63,229 nt of DNA from an uncultured Pseudomonas sp. GTDB taxonomy: Bacteria > Pseudomonadota > Gammaproteobacteria > Pseudomonadales > Pseudomonadaceae. The translations under genes were made by a program, and so were the position numbers. This document shows, in pieces, positions 1 to 8,702 of the stretch. How positions within the stretch are numbered: position 1 is the stretch's first letter; each line of letters starts with the position of its first letter. The stretch lies in NCBI RefSeq assembly GCF_946886105.1, contig NZ_CAMPHV010000030.1, positions 1-63,229 on the forward strand, written 5' to 3'. The notes below the pieces were generated by a model, which was given only the letters and a program-made list of their open reading frames with translations, was not told where the DNA came from and searched no databases.

Positions 1-1048
1 CGGTCGCGGTCAGGTCGACGGCCGGCAGGGTGCCGCCGGCTTGCACGAAGGCGGCGCCATCGCTGGTGAGCACCACGTTGTTGCCATCGAGGGCGTAGTA
101 GCCATCGGCATTGCTGCCCGGGGTGAAGTCGACGGCGGGGGTGCCATCTTCTTCGTCCGATGCAGTGAAGGTGGCGACGACAGCGCCAACCGCGGCACTG
201 TTTTCCAGCAGGGCCGGTGCGGCAGTGACGGTGATCACTGGCGCGTCGTTGATCGCCGTTACCGTGCCGTTGACGGTTGCGGTACTAGTCGATACACCAT
301 CGCTGATGGTGTATGCAAAGCTCACCGGCCCGTTGTAGTTAGCCGAGGGGGTGAATATCAACTGACCGTTGGTTAAGGTCACCGAGCCATTGCTGACGTT
401 GACCGAAATCCCTTCGGCAATCGGTTGGCCATCGACTGCGCTGATACTCAGGCTATCGCCATTCAAGTCGGTGTCGTTGCTCAGCACGTCAATGCTGATA
501 CTGCCGTCTTCATTTACCGTAAAGATGTCAGGGCGCGCAGTCGGGGGGGTATTGATCTGAGCGTTGGCGTTCGCATCTTCTTCAGTAGCGCCCAACTCTT
601 GGTCCAGCCCTTCGTTTGCAAAGCCAAGACCCTGGGTCTCAAACCCAACCGTTGCTTCGAGCTGCTGCCCCGTTTCATCGAGCAATACAAAGCTGTGTCC
701 GCCGCCAGCCGCACCGCCTGTGCCCCCGGTTGCGCCCGGACCCGCGGCAGGCGCCTCGAGGTCGACCGTGGGGTCGAATCCTGCCGCCAGGGCTTGCTCA
801 AGGGAGGCGTCGGACGCGCTATCCGTTTCTTTGGCCTCGGCGTTGCCCGCCTGCCATGTATTGCCTTCGCCAAGATTGACCAATTCACCGTTAGCCATTT
901 GCAGCGTGACTTCGCCGGCAAGTCCGGTCATGACTTGCTCGCCTTGGAGCAACCGTTCGCCTTCAAAAATCTGTCGCTTGAGACCCTCGGCCGAGATCGC
1001 AAATACTTGACCTACAAGACTTTTAACGATGGCGACAATGTTGCTCAT
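1..1048 (-). CDS. lapA: LapA-type giant biofilm adhesin, N-terminal part (runs off the window)
   Basis: About 349 codons read from an ATG at 1048 toward position 1 without a stop, so only the amino end is present. Residues 1-100 (MSNIVAIVKSLVGQVFAIS onward) look like the LapA retention module that holds the adhesin in its outer-membrane pore. Residues 100-103 are P-A-A-G, matching the [T/A/P]AAG site cut by the periplasmic protease LapG near residue 108 of P. fluorescens LapA. A Gly/Ala-rich linker follows, then from about residue 170 cadherin/VCBS-like repeats with Asp-rich segments such as NDTDLNGD and YTISDG, typical of calcium-binding adhesins. The divergent lapE-lapB-lapC operon next door is its expected exporter. 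LapG and LapD are not in the window. The assignment to this adhesin class is strong; the symbol rests on family and context. Confidence 0.85.
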   Translation of the reverse strand, partial: MSNIVAIVKSLVGQVFAISAEGLKRQIFEGERLLQGEQVMTGLAGEVTLQMANGELVNLGEGNTWQAGNAEAKETDSASDASLEQALAAGFDPTVDLEAPAAGPGATGGTGGAAGGGHSFVLLDETGQQLEATVGFETQGLGFANEGLDQELGATEEDANANAQINTPPTARPDIFTVNEDGSISIDVLSNDTDLNGDSLSISAVDGQPIAEGISVNVSNGSVTLTNGQLIFTPSANYNGPVSFAYTISDGVSTSTATVNGTVTAINDAPVITVTAAPALLENSAAVGAVVATFTASDEEDGTPAVDFTPGSNADGYYALDGNNVVLTSDGAAFVQAGGTLPAVDLTAT

Positions 1049-1365
1049 GGGCGGGCTCCGGTGCTAGTGCGCTGTAATGAAAACTAGCCAAGTAAAGCGT
1101 TAGTTGGGGGAGTGAAGATGGCAATGTGAAATTAATTCGCGTCAACATGCTGGCTTATTTCTTATTGGAATTAAGCATATGCCAAAGTATTGACCAGGGC
1201 ATCGCGATCATAAACAATATGGCCGGTGATGTCACTTTGATATTCGTCTTTGGCAGCTTATTTCGCCTTTAGTAGCACGTCTTCCTGTAGGCTCGCGCGC
1301 GTGCTCCAATTCTTCGCTTTTTCGTTATTTTGCAGTCGGGCCTGGCCTGAAAGGAACTTCATTCA
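1049..1365. promoter_or_regulatory. Divergent intergenic region between lapA-like and lapE genes
   Basis: These 317 bases separate two genes read outward, so both promoters must lie here. The middle (about 1120-1220) is clearly more AT-rich than the surroundings. An AAAGGAAC ribosome-binding site lies just before the lapE ATG at 1366. I could not pick a single convincing -35/-10 pair or a FleQ-type box by eye, and no open frame here looks coding. Confidence 0.5.
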
Positions 1366-2709
1366 ATGCGTTTTTTCGCAACTCTTCCCCTGGTTCTCGC
1401 GGTATCGCTCACGGCTCAAGGTCAAACCCTCAACGAGGCGATGCAAAGCGCTCTTGAGGTGCATCCGGAAGTCCGCGCGGGCATAAACGCACGCTTGTCG
1501 GTCGAGGAACAAATGAACGCGGCCAAAGGCGGTTATCTGCCACAGGTCGATCTGCTTGCCGGCTATGGCCGTGAGCACACCGACAGCCCAGGCACCCGCG
1601 GCCTCGATCACAACACCGAAACCCTGAACCGCGGTGAATCTAGCCTGCGTCTGCAGCAGATGCTGTTCGACGGTTTTGCCACCAGCAGCGAAGTCGGGCG
1701 TCAGCGCGCCACGGTCAATGCCAGGGCGTATGAACTGCTGGGTACTTCCGAGCGCACGGCGTTGACCGTCGCCCAGGTGTACCTGGAGGTACTCAAACGT
1801 CAGGAAATGGTCCGTCTGGCCGAGGACAATCTGCTCAGCCACGAGCGCATTTACGACCAGATCAAGTTGCGCAGCGAGCGGGGCGTGGGGCGTACGGCGG
1901 ACCTCGATCAGGCGGAAGCGCGCCTGGCCCAAGCCCGCAATAATCTGATCACCGAGCGCACCAATCTGGCCGATGCCGAGGTCAATTATTACAGCGCGGT
2001 GGGCCGTGACGCCGAGGAGCTGAGCATGCCGGCGGGGATGCTCGGGCAACTGCCGGAGAGCCTGCAGGCGGCACGCGAAGAAATGCTGCGTAACAACCCC
2101 TTCCTCAGTTCCGCCGAAGCCGACGTGCAGGCCACCGAGCAGCAGTACCAGGCGGCCAAGTCGAGCTTCTATCCGCGTTTCGATGCCGAGTTATCGCGCA
2201 GTATGGATAACAACCTCGATGGCACCGCCGGCCATAGCAACGAATGGCGGGCGATGGTGAACATGCGCTACAACCTGTTCGCTGGCGGCAGCAACAAGGC
2301 GGATCTGGAGTCCAAGTCCTATCAGGTCAATCAGGCCATGGACATCCGCAACAATGCCTTGCGGGTGCTCAACGAAGACCTCGGCCTGGCCTGGAACGCG
2401 TTGGAAAACGCGCGCCAGCAATTGCCCATCGCCGAGCAATACGTCGAGCACAGCGCCCGGGTTAAGGAGTCCTATCAGAAGCAGTTCAGCCTCGGCGATC
2501 GAACGCTGCTAGATTTACTCGACAGCGAAAACGAGCTGTTTAGCGCCGCGCGCCGACTTGAAGAGGTGCGCTTCACCGAACTGTTTACTCAGTACCGGAT
2601 CAAGGCCACCATGGGCTCCCTGCTCAAGAGCCAGGGCGTAGTCGCACCCATCGCGGCGGCGCCGCTGGACGAGGTGAACGCCAAGGTAAGCTTGCCCGGC
2701 CTCAACTGA
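1366..2709 (+). CDS. lapE: TolC-family outer membrane channel of an adhesin type I secretion system
   Basis: 447 residues. A short signal peptide (MRFFATLPLVLAVSLTAQGQ) is followed by two long alpha-helical repeats typical of TolC/OEP proteins. These trimers form the outer-membrane pore and periplasmic tunnel of type I secretion. Features include an N-terminal TLNEAMQSALEVHPEV and a C-terminal FSLGDRTLLDLLDSENELF, a recurring signature of the RtxE/LapE branch. An AAAGGAAC site lies just upstream of the ATG. The gene opens the lapE-lapB-lapC unit, with 26 bases before lapB, and points away from the adhesin gene. In P. fluorescens LapE also hosts LapA while the adhesin is retained on the surface. 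Family certain; LapE rather than another TolC homologue follows from context. Confidence 0.88.
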   Translation: MRFFATLPLVLAVSLTAQGQTLNEAMQSALEVHPEVRAGINARLSVEEQMNAAKGGYLPQVDLLAGYGREHTDSPGTRGLDHNTETLNRGESSLRLQQMLFDGFATSSEVGRQRATVNARAYELLGTSERTALTVAQVYLEVLKRQEMVRLAEDNLLSHERIYDQIKLRSERGVGRTADLDQAEARLAQARNNLITERTNLADAEVNYYSAVGRDAEELSMPAGMLGQLPESLQAAREEMLRNNPFLSSAEADVQATEQQYQAAKSSFYPRFDAELSRSMDNNLDGTAGHSNEWRAMVNMRYNLFAGGSNKADLESKSYQVNQAMDIRNNALRVLNEDLGLAWNALENARQQLPIAEQYVEHSARVKESYQKQFSLGDRTLLDLLDSENELFSAARRLEEVRFTELFTQYRIKATMGSLLKSQGVVAPIAAAPLDEVNAKVSLPGLN

Positions 2710-2735
2710 GCCAAGTCGTAGACGAGTGAACCCCA

Positions 2736-4892
2736 GTGGCAGTAGACCTCAGCCAGGCCCAGACCCGCAGCGATCCGCGCGATCGCCACGATGACCCCTT
2801 GTTGGACAGCCTGCTGTCGCTGTGCAGCCTGCACCAGAAATCGGTCAGTCGCGCCATGCTCACCGCCGGCATGCCGCTGCCCGAACAACGTCTGAGCGCC
2901 GAGCTCCTGCCACGCGCCGCCGCGCGCGCCGGGCTACAAGGGCGTTGGTTGCGCCGCGGCCTGGAGAAGATTCCCGAATTGGCGATGCCCGCCCTGTTGC
3001 TGTTGCAGGACGGACGCAGTGCGCTGCTGCTCGGCTGGGACGAGCAGGGGCGCGCGCGCATCATGCCCAGCGAGAGCGAAGGCGGCGAGGTGCGGGTCAA
3101 TGCCGAAGTCTTGGCCAAGGATTACAGCGGGCAGGTGTTCTTTGCCCAGCCGCTGCACAAGTTCGATTTCAACCGCGGCGAGCTGGTGCCGCGCGCCACC
3201 TCCTGGTTCCGCGACACGCTGAAGCGCTCGCGTTGGCTGTATATCGACGCCATCGCCGCGAGCCTGTTGATCAACCTGATTGGCCTGGCCACGCCGCTGT
3301 TCGTGATGAACGTGTACGACCGCGTGGTGCCCAACCAGGCCGAGGCCACGCTCTGGGTGTTGGCTGTCGGCATCTGCGGGGTGTTCTTTTTCGACCTGCT
3401 GCTGAAAACCCTGCGCGGCCTGTGTCTGGATCTGGCGGGTAAGAAGACCGATCTGATCATTTCCGCCACGCTGTTCGAGCGTATCGTCGGTATGGCCATG
3501 AAGTTCCGCCCGGCGCGGGTCGGCAGCTTTGCGCAGAACATCCATGAATTCCAGAACCTGCGCGATTTCCTCGCCTCCCTGACCCTGGCCAGCGTCATCG
3601 ATCTGCCGTTCACCCTGCTGATCCTGGCGGTGATCGCGATGATCGGCGGGCACCTGGTGTGGATTCCGGTTCTCGCGTTTCCGCTGGTGGCCTTGATCGG
3701 TTGGGCGCTGCAGCGGCCCCTGGCCGATACCATGCAGCGCACCATGGCGTTGGCGGCCGAGCGTCAATCCAGTTTGATCGAAAGCCTGGCCGGGCTGGAT
3801 GCGGTCAAGGTGAATAACGCCGAGAGCGAGCGGCAATATATCTGGGAACAGACCATCGGCACCCTCAGCCGCCTGGAGCTGCGCGCGCGCATGCTTTCCA
3901 GCCTGGCGATGAACTCGACCATGCTCGTGCAACAGTTGGCCGGTGTGGTGGTGGTCGTGCTCGGCGTCTACCAGATCATCGCCGGCAACCTGAGCATGGG
4001 CGGGCTGATCGCCTGTTACATGCTCAGCGGCCGCGCCCTCGGGCCGTTGACGCAGATTTCCGGTTTGCTGACCCGGTATCAGCAGGCCAAGGTCACGCTC
4101 GATTCGGTCAACCAGATGATGGAGCTGCCGCAAGAGCGCCACGAAGACGAACGCCCGCTCAAGCGCGAAGCGCTGCAAGGCGCGGTGGAGTTCCGCCAGG
4201 TGGATTTTCACTACCCGGACCAACAACAGGCCGCTTTGCAGAAGATCAATCTGGTGGTCAGGCCCGGGGAGAAGATCGGCATTATCGGCCGCAGCGGTTC
4301 CGGTAAAAGCTCGCTGGCCAAGCTGATCGTCGGGCTCTACCAGGCCGATGCTGGCAGCTTGCTGGTCGACGGCATCGACGTGCGCCAGCTCGACGTCAGC
4401 GACCTGCGCTACAACATCGGTTACGTGCCCCAGGATATCCAGCTGTTCTCCGGTACGCTGCGCGACAACCTGATGGCCGGTGCGCGCTACGTGGAAGACG
4501 AGTTGGTGCTCCAGGCCGCCGAGTTGGCCGGCGTGCATGAGTTCGTCCGCCTGCACCCCAAAGGCTACGAACTGCAGGTCGGCGAGCGTGGGCAGAACCT
4601 GTCCGGCGGCCAGCGGCAGAACGTCGCCCTGGCCCGCGCGCTGCTGCTCGACCCGCCGATTCTGCTGCTCGACGAACCGACCAGCGCCATGGACAACACC
4701 GGCGAGGAGCGCCTCAAGCAGCGCCTGTCCGCAATGATCGGCAGCAAGACCTTGTTGCTGGTGACGCACCGCGCCTCGATGCTCAGCCTGGTCGACCGCC
4801 TGATCATCGTCGACCGTGGGCAGATCATCGCCGACGGGCCAAAAGGCAGTGTGATGGAAGCGCTGAAGAAGGGGCAGATCAGTGTCGGTTAA
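2736..4892 (+). CDS. lapB: Type I secretion ABC transporter/ATPase for the adhesin
   Basis: 718 residues from a GTG. Residues 1-140 form a C39-like domain without an evident catalytic Cys, as in RTX/LapB exporters that bind but do not cut their substrate. A membrane domain follows (about 160-440, six segments, starting WLYIDAIAASLLINLIGLA). The ATPase domain has Walker A GRSGSGKSS near residue 520, the ABC signature LSGGQRQ near 621 and Walker B ILLLDEPTS near 641. The protein would sit in the inner membrane as a dimer and drive export of the C-terminally signalled adhesin with LapC and LapE. Its stop overlaps the start of lapC by 11 bases, suggesting translational coupling. Confidence 0.92.
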   Translation: MAVDLSQAQTRSDPRDRHDDPLLDSLLSLCSLHQKSVSRAMLTAGMPLPEQRLSAELLPRAAARAGLQGRWLRRGLEKIPELAMPALLLLQDGRSALLLGWDEQGRARIMPSESEGGEVRVNAEVLAKDYSGQVFFAQPLHKFDFNRGELVPRATSWFRDTLKRSRWLYIDAIAASLLINLIGLATPLFVMNVYDRVVPNQAEATLWVLAVGICGVFFFDLLLKTLRGLCLDLAGKKTDLIISATLFERIVGMAMKFRPARVGSFAQNIHEFQNLRDFLASLTLASVIDLPFTLLILAVIAMIGGHLVWIPVLAFPLVALIGWALQRPLADTMQRTMALAAERQSSLIESLAGLDAVKVNNAESERQYIWEQTIGTLSRLELRARMLSSLAMNSTMLVQQLAGVVVVVLGVYQIIAGNLSMGGLIACYMLSGRALGPLTQISGLLTRYQQAKVTLDSVNQMMELPQERHEDERPLKREALQGAVEFRQVDFHYPDQQQAALQKINLVVRPGEKIGIIGRSGSGKSSLAKLIVGLYQADAGSLLVDGIDVRQLDVSDLRYNIGYVPQDIQLFSGTLRDNLMAGARYVEDELVLQAAELAGVHEFVRLHPKGYELQVGERGQNLSGGQRQNVALARALLLDPPILLLDEPTSAMDNTGEERLKQRLSAMIGSKTLLLVTHRASMLSLVDRLIIVDRGQIIADGPKGSVMEALKKGQISVG

Positions 4893-6255
4893 AGGATCGA
4901 AAAAAGGTGTGCGCCAGGCCATGGGCGCCTATTTCGGTGGCCGCGATGCGATGGGCGATGAGCCCCTGCCCGAAGTCAGCAAAGCGCTGATCGAGGACGC
5001 GCCACGGATAGTTCGGCTGACCATCTGGGGGCTGATCGCCTTCGTCGCCTTCTGCCTGTTATGGGCTCATTTCGCCGTGGTCGACGAGGTGACGCGCGGC
5101 GACGGCAAGGCGATCCCATCCTCGCGCTTGCAGAAAATCCAGAACCTGGAAGGCGGTATCGTCGCCGAACTCTTCGTCCGCGAAGGCCAGGTGGTCGAGG
5201 CCGGCGACCCGTTGCTGCGTCTGGACGACACGCGCTTCGCCTCCAATGTTGGCGAAACCGAGGCCGACCGTTTGGCTTTGCTGCTGCGCGTCGAGCGTCT
5301 CAGCGCCGAGGTGCAGGAGCGCGAACTGGTAGTCGCCGACGAGATTCGCGAGAAAGCGCCGCGCCAAGCGGACAACGAAGTCGAGCTGTTCAACAGCCGC
5401 AAGCAGCAGTTACTCGATGAGGTGGCGGGGCTGGAGGAACAGTTGGTCCAGCGGCGTCAGGAGCTGCGCGAGTTCGCTTCCAAGCAGACGCAATACCGCA
5501 ACAGCCTCAACCTGCTGCGCCAGGAAATTCAGATGTCAGAACCGCTGGTCGCCGAGGGCGCGATTTCCCCGGTCGAGGTGCTGCGCCTCAAACGCGGCGA
5601 AGTGGAAGCCCGCGGCCAACTGGAAGCGACCACCCTGGCGATACCGCGGGCCGAATCGGCGATCAAGGAAGTCGAGCGCAAGATCGACGAAACCCGTGGG
5701 CGTTTCCGCAGCGAAGCGCTGGCCCAACTGAACGAAGCGCGCACCGAGCTGAGCAAGATCCAGTCGACTGGCAAAGCGCTGGAGGATCGGGTAAACCGCA
5801 CCCTGGTCACCTCGCCGGTACGCGGCATCGTCAAGCAACTGCTGGTCAACACCATCGGCGGGGTGATCCAGCCCGGCAGCGATCTGGTGGAGATAGTGCC
5901 GCTCGACGAAAACCTGCTGGTCGAGGCGCGCATCCGTCCGCAGGACATCGCCTTTCTGCATCCAGGGCAGGAGGCGATGGTCAAGTTCACCGCCTACGAC
6001 TACACCATCTACGGCGGTCTCAAGGCCGAGTTGGAACAGATCGGCGCCGACACCGTTACCGACGACGAAGGCAACAGCTTTTACGAGATCAAGTTGCGCA
6101 CCAACAAAAGCCACCTGGGCACGGAAGAAAATCCTCTGCTGATCATTCCCGGTATGGTCGCTTCGGTGGACATCATCACCGGCAAGAAAAGCATCCTCAG
6201 CTACCTGCTCAAGCCGATCATCCGCGCCCGCGCCGAGGCCCTGCGCGAGCGGTAG
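4882..6255 (+). CDS. lapC: HlyD-family membrane fusion protein of the adhesin exporter
   Basis: 457 residues from a GTG at 4882 inside the end of lapB; an in-frame ATG at 4921 is a possible alternative. A cytoplasmic N-terminus precedes one membrane segment (about residues 36-58, LTIWGLIAFVAFCLLWAHF). A lipoyl-like half (LQKIQNLEGGIVAELFVREG), a long coiled-coil hairpin (about 120-290) and the returning lipoyl/beta-barrel region (TSPVRGIVKQL) follow. The C-terminus IIPGMVASVDIITGKKS is the usual HlyD/LapC ending. It bridges LapB in the inner membrane and LapE in the outer membrane. The stop is followed directly by a palindromic repeat that probably ends transcription. Confidence 0.92.
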   Translation: MSVKGSKKGVRQAMGAYFGGRDAMGDEPLPEVSKALIEDAPRIVRLTIWGLIAFVAFCLLWAHFAVVDEVTRGDGKAIPSSRLQKIQNLEGGIVAELFVREGQVVEAGDPLLRLDDTRFASNVGETEADRLALLLRVERLSAEVQERELVVADEIREKAPRQADNEVELFNSRKQQLLDEVAGLEEQLVQRRQELREFASKQTQYRNSLNLLRQEIQMSEPLVAEGAISPVEVLRLKRGEVEARGQLEATTLAIPRAESAIKEVERKIDETRGRFRSEALAQLNEARTELSKIQSTGKALEDRVNRTLVTSPVRGIVKQLLVNTIGGVIQPGSDLVEIVPLDENLLVEARIRPQDIAFLHPGQEAMVKFTAYDYTIYGGLKAELEQIGADTVTDDEGNSFYEIKLRTNKSHLGTEENPLLIIPGMVASVDIITGKKSILSYLLKPIIRARAEALRER

Positions 6256-6340
6256 GGTGGGTCGGGGCGCGTAGCTGACGCCTTTTTCATCCACCTTCGC
6301 ATTCGCAACTGGTGGATGGGTGAAGCGTCATCCACCCTAC
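6252..6340. repeat. Dispersed palindromic element, GGGTGGAT family
   Basis: GTAGGGTGG at 6252-6260 is the inverse of CCACCCTAC at 6332-6340, and CATCCACC (6288-6295) pairs with GGTGGATG (6311-6318), so the unit can fold into nested hairpins. It starts inside the lapC stop codon. A related element lies at 48801-48844. It probably acts as a terminator or mRNA stabiliser. Confidence 0.75.
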
Positions 6341-6374
6341 AAGGTCGAGGGTCTTGTGAATGACCATAGCTCCC

Positions 6375-6441
6375 GTAGCCCGGATGAAATCCGGGAGCGG
6401 TATCGGCCGTTAGCCCTTTCCCCGGATTGCATCCGGGCTAC
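6375..6441. repeat. REP-like paired palindrome, CCCGGAT/ATCCGGG family
   Basis: The outer arms GTAGCCCGGAT (6375-6385) and ATCCGGGCTAC (6431-6441) are perfect 11-base inverted repeats. Each arm also forms its own small hairpin of the type CCCGGAT-loop-ATCCGGG. This lies between the convergent lapC and mmsB-like genes. A single related hairpin is at 15373-15389. Confidence 0.8.
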
Positions 6442-6453
6442 AAGGGCGTGCTT

Positions 6454-7338
6454 TTACTCGACAAATAATTGCTGCACCACCGAGAAGTCCTGCTTGCCTT
6501 TGCCCTGCTTGAGCAGCAGGCGATACAGCTGCAGGGCGAGGGCGCCCATCGGGGTGCTGCTGCCGCTGTGTTGCGCGGCTTCCTGGGCCAGGCCCAGGTC
6601 CTTGGTCATCAGCTCGGCCATGAAACCGCCGCTGTAGCCCTTGGATGCGGGGGCGTTTTCCATCACGCCGGGCCAGGGGTTGTATTTCTCCAGGGTCCAG
6701 TTGCCACCCGAACTCTGGCGCATGATCTCGGCCAGCACCGCTGGCTCCAGGCCATTGGCCACGCCCATGGCCATGGCTTCGGCGGTGGCGATCATCTGCA
6801 CCGCGAGCACCTGGTTATTGCACACCTTGGCCACCTGGCCGGCACCATCGGGGCCGGCATGGAAGATGTTCTTGCCCATGGCTTCGAAGATCGACCGGGC
6901 TTTTTCCAAGGTGGCCGCCGCGCCGCCGATCATAAAAGTCAGGGTGCCGGCCGCCGCGCCGGCGGTGCCGCCGGAAACCGGCGCGTCGAGCAGTTCGATA
7001 CCGCGCGCGGCCGCCGCCTGGTGCACCTTGCGCGCGGCTTCCGGGGCGATGGTCGAGCATTCCAATACCAGGGTGCCGGGCTTAAGCGTTGCCAGCAGGC
7101 CGTTCTCGCCGAGGTAGAGGCCTTCGACATGGCGGCTGGCGGGCAGCATGCTCACCACCACGTCGGCACCCTGTACGGCGTCCAGCGCACTGCCGGCGGC
7201 GTGGGCGCCTTCTGCGCTCAGCTCATCGATGGCGGCCTGCACCAGGTCGAAAACCCGCAGGCTGAATTGCGCTTTGAGCAGGTTGCGGGCCATGGGCAGG
7301 CCCATATGGCCGAGGCCGATAAAGGCGATTGTGGTCAT
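6454..7338 (-). CDS. mmsB: 3-hydroxyisobutyrate dehydrogenase family protein (PA0743 type)
   Basis: 294 residues. The N-terminal Rossmann motif is GLGHMG. The substrate-binding signature DAPVSGGTAGAAAGTLTFM lies near residue 120, and the catalytic Lys is in GAGQVAKVCNN near residue 170, with GGNW further on. The family oxidises 3-hydroxyisobutyrate to methylmalonate semialdehyde with NAD. The sequence closely resembles P. aeruginosa PA0743, which as I recall was characterised biochemically as an NAD-dependent L-serine dehydrogenase, so the true substrate could be a different beta-hydroxy acid. It is the last gene of the catabolic cluster and lies downstream of the 3-hydroxyisobutyryl-CoA hydrolase, which fits a role in the lower valine pathway. 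Family certain; substrate uncertain. Confidence 0.85.
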   Translation of the reverse strand: MTTIAFIGLGHMGLPMARNLLKAQFSLRVFDLVQAAIDELSAEGAHAAGSALDAVQGADVVVSMLPASRHVEGLYLGENGLLATLKPGTLVLECSTIAPEAARKVHQAAAARGIELLDAPVSGGTAGAAAGTLTFMIGGAAATLEKARSIFEAMGKNIFHAGPDGAGQVAKVCNNQVLAVQMIATAEAMAMGVANGLEPAVLAEIMRQSSGGNWTLEKYNPWPGVMENAPASKGYSGGFMAELMTKDLGLAQEAAQHSGSSTPMGALALQLYRLLLKQGKGKQDFSVVQQLFVE

Positions 7339-7364
7339 TGTTGTTCTCCTCGCGGTTTTGCAGG

Positions 7365-7532
7365 CGTAGGGTGGGTTAGACGCGCGTATGCAGAGAGCTG
7401 CGCGTGTCGCAATCTCAGGGCGCGGCGTAACCCACCATGGATTCTTGTTGTTGCAACTGTCCGCCGGGTTAGACGGCGCTCGAAAGGGGCGTTGTTGCCA
7501 AACGCATTGGAGGCGCCGCTAACCCAGCCTAC
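7365..7532. repeat. Nested inverted-repeat element between mmsB-like gene and hydrolase
   Basis: CGTAGG (7365-7370) and CCTACG (7527-7532) bracket two inner inverted repeats: GGTGGGTTA (7370-7378) with TAACCCACC (7428-7436), and GGGTTA (7466-7471) with TAACCC (7520-7525), the latter with GGCGC neighbours. The element fills most of the 216-base gap and separates two genes of the same operon. Confidence 0.65.
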
Positions 7533-7554
7533 GAATCTGCCTCCAGCCAATGGC

Positions 7555-8658
7555 TTACAAATCCGCTAGCGGATGCTCGCTCTCCCACACTGCGGCGAAG
7601 TGCGCTTCGATGACCTCCGGCGGAATCGCCGCCACATCCGGCCAATGCCAATGCGGCTGTTGATCCTTGTCGATCAGCCGCGCGCGCACGCCTTCGGGCA
7701 GTTCCGGGTGACGGCAGCAGTTCAGACTGATCGCGTATTCCATCTGGAACACCTGGGCCAGGGACAGATGCTTGGCCCGCTCGATCTGCTCCCAGACCAG
7801 GTGCGCGCTCAACGGGCAGCCGCCGCCGAGGGTCTTGGCCGCGCGGGCCAGCAGCAGGTCGCTGTCGTTGTGCAACGCCGTTAGCGCGCGCCAGGCATGG
7901 GGCAGGTCGGCCTGATCGAGCAGTTCGTCGATGCGTGCACGCCGTGGCAGCCACTGCGCTTCCGGCATGTTGTCGCGGGCTTCGTGTTCCAGGGCCTTGA
8001 GCAGGCTGTGCAGTTGCAATTGCGGCTGCGCCGACCAATTCAGCTGGATCAGGCCTTCGAGCAGGTCGTCCTGTTGCTCGTCGCGCAGGAAGCGGTCGGC
8101 CAGGTCCAGGTCCAGGGCGTCGCGAGCATTGATGCTGCTGGCGGTCAGGCCGAGAAACAGACCGAGCTTGCCCGGCAGGCGGGCGAGGAACCAGCTGCCG
8201 CCTACATCCGGGTACAGGCCGATATTGATTTCCGGCATGCCCAGGCGGCTGCTCGGGGTGACGATGCGCACGCCCGCGCCCTGCATCAGGCCCATGCCGC
8301 CGCCCAACACATGGCCGTGAGCCCAGCAGATCAGCGGTTTCGGGTAGGTGTGGATACGATGGTCGAGTCGGTATTCGTCGGCGAAGAAGCGCCGCGCCAG
8401 GGGCGGCACTTCGCCCGGGTGTTCGCGGCATTGTTGGGCCAACCTCACCACATCGCCGCCGGCGCAGAAGGCCTTGGGGCCATTGCCACGCAGCAGCACG
8501 CAGGCGATCGCGGGATCGTCCGCCCAGGCTTTGAGTTTGGCGTCCAGCGCCTCGATCATCGGCAGCGACAGGGCGTTCAGGCTCTTCTCGGCATCCAGGC
8601 TAGCGACGCCGATGCGCATGCCATGCAGGCTGTGGTGTTCTTCGAAAATCACATTCAT
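7555..8658 (-). CDS. 3-hydroxyisobutyryl-CoA hydrolase (enoyl-CoA hydratase/isomerase fold)
   Basis: 367 residues from the ATG at 8658, chosen because an AGGAA ribosome site lies nine bases upstream; a frame 11 codons longer lacks one. The protein has the crotonase fold with the C-terminal extension of 3-hydroxyisobutyryl-CoA hydrolases. The oxyanion-hole segment is KAFCAGGDV, and MPEINIGLYPDVGGSWFL carries the acidic residues conserved in the hydrolases. It releases free 3-hydroxyisobutyrate from its CoA ester, the step just before the mmsB-type dehydrogenase encoded downstream, and so completes a coherent lower valine route. Forty-four bases including a GGTGCGC palindrome separate it from the upstream enoyl-CoA hydratase gene. 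Confidence 0.87.
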   Translation of the reverse strand: MNVIFEEHHSLHGMRIGVASLDAEKSLNALSLPMIEALDAKLKAWADDPAIACVLLRGNGPKAFCAGGDVVRLAQQCREHPGEVPPLARRFFADEYRLDHRIHTYPKPLICWAHGHVLGGGMGLMQGAGVRIVTPSSRLGMPEINIGLYPDVGGSWFLARLPGKLGLFLGLTASSINARDALDLDLADRFLRDEQQDDLLEGLIQLNWSAQPQLQLHSLLKALEHEARDNMPEAQWLPRRARIDELLDQADLPHAWRALTALHNDSDLLLARAAKTLGGGCPLSAHLVWEQIERAKHLSLAQVFQMEYAISLNCCRHPELPEGVRARLIDKDQQPHWHWPDVAAIPPEVIEAHFAAVWESEHPLADL

Positions 8659-8671
8659 GCGGCAGGTTCCT

Positions 8672-8688
8672 GGTGCGCACGGCGCACC
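8672..8688. repeat. GGTGCGC palindrome
   Basis: GGTGCGC-ACG-GCGCACC forms a perfect 7-bp stem with a 3-base loop between two operon genes. The same stem with a different loop recurs at 62588-62604, so this is probably a dispersed repeat unit. Confidence 0.6.
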
Positions 8689-8702
8689 CAACGGGAATCG
8701 GA

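Noticed and set aside
1120..1220. AT-rich tract as a replication or integration site
   Set aside because: Only local AT-richness in a divergent promoter region; no repeats or att-like features.
2934..4922. Long open frame opposite lapB (662 codons)
   Set aside because: Runs antisense over the full lapB gene; composition reflects GC-rich codon bias, no protein family features.
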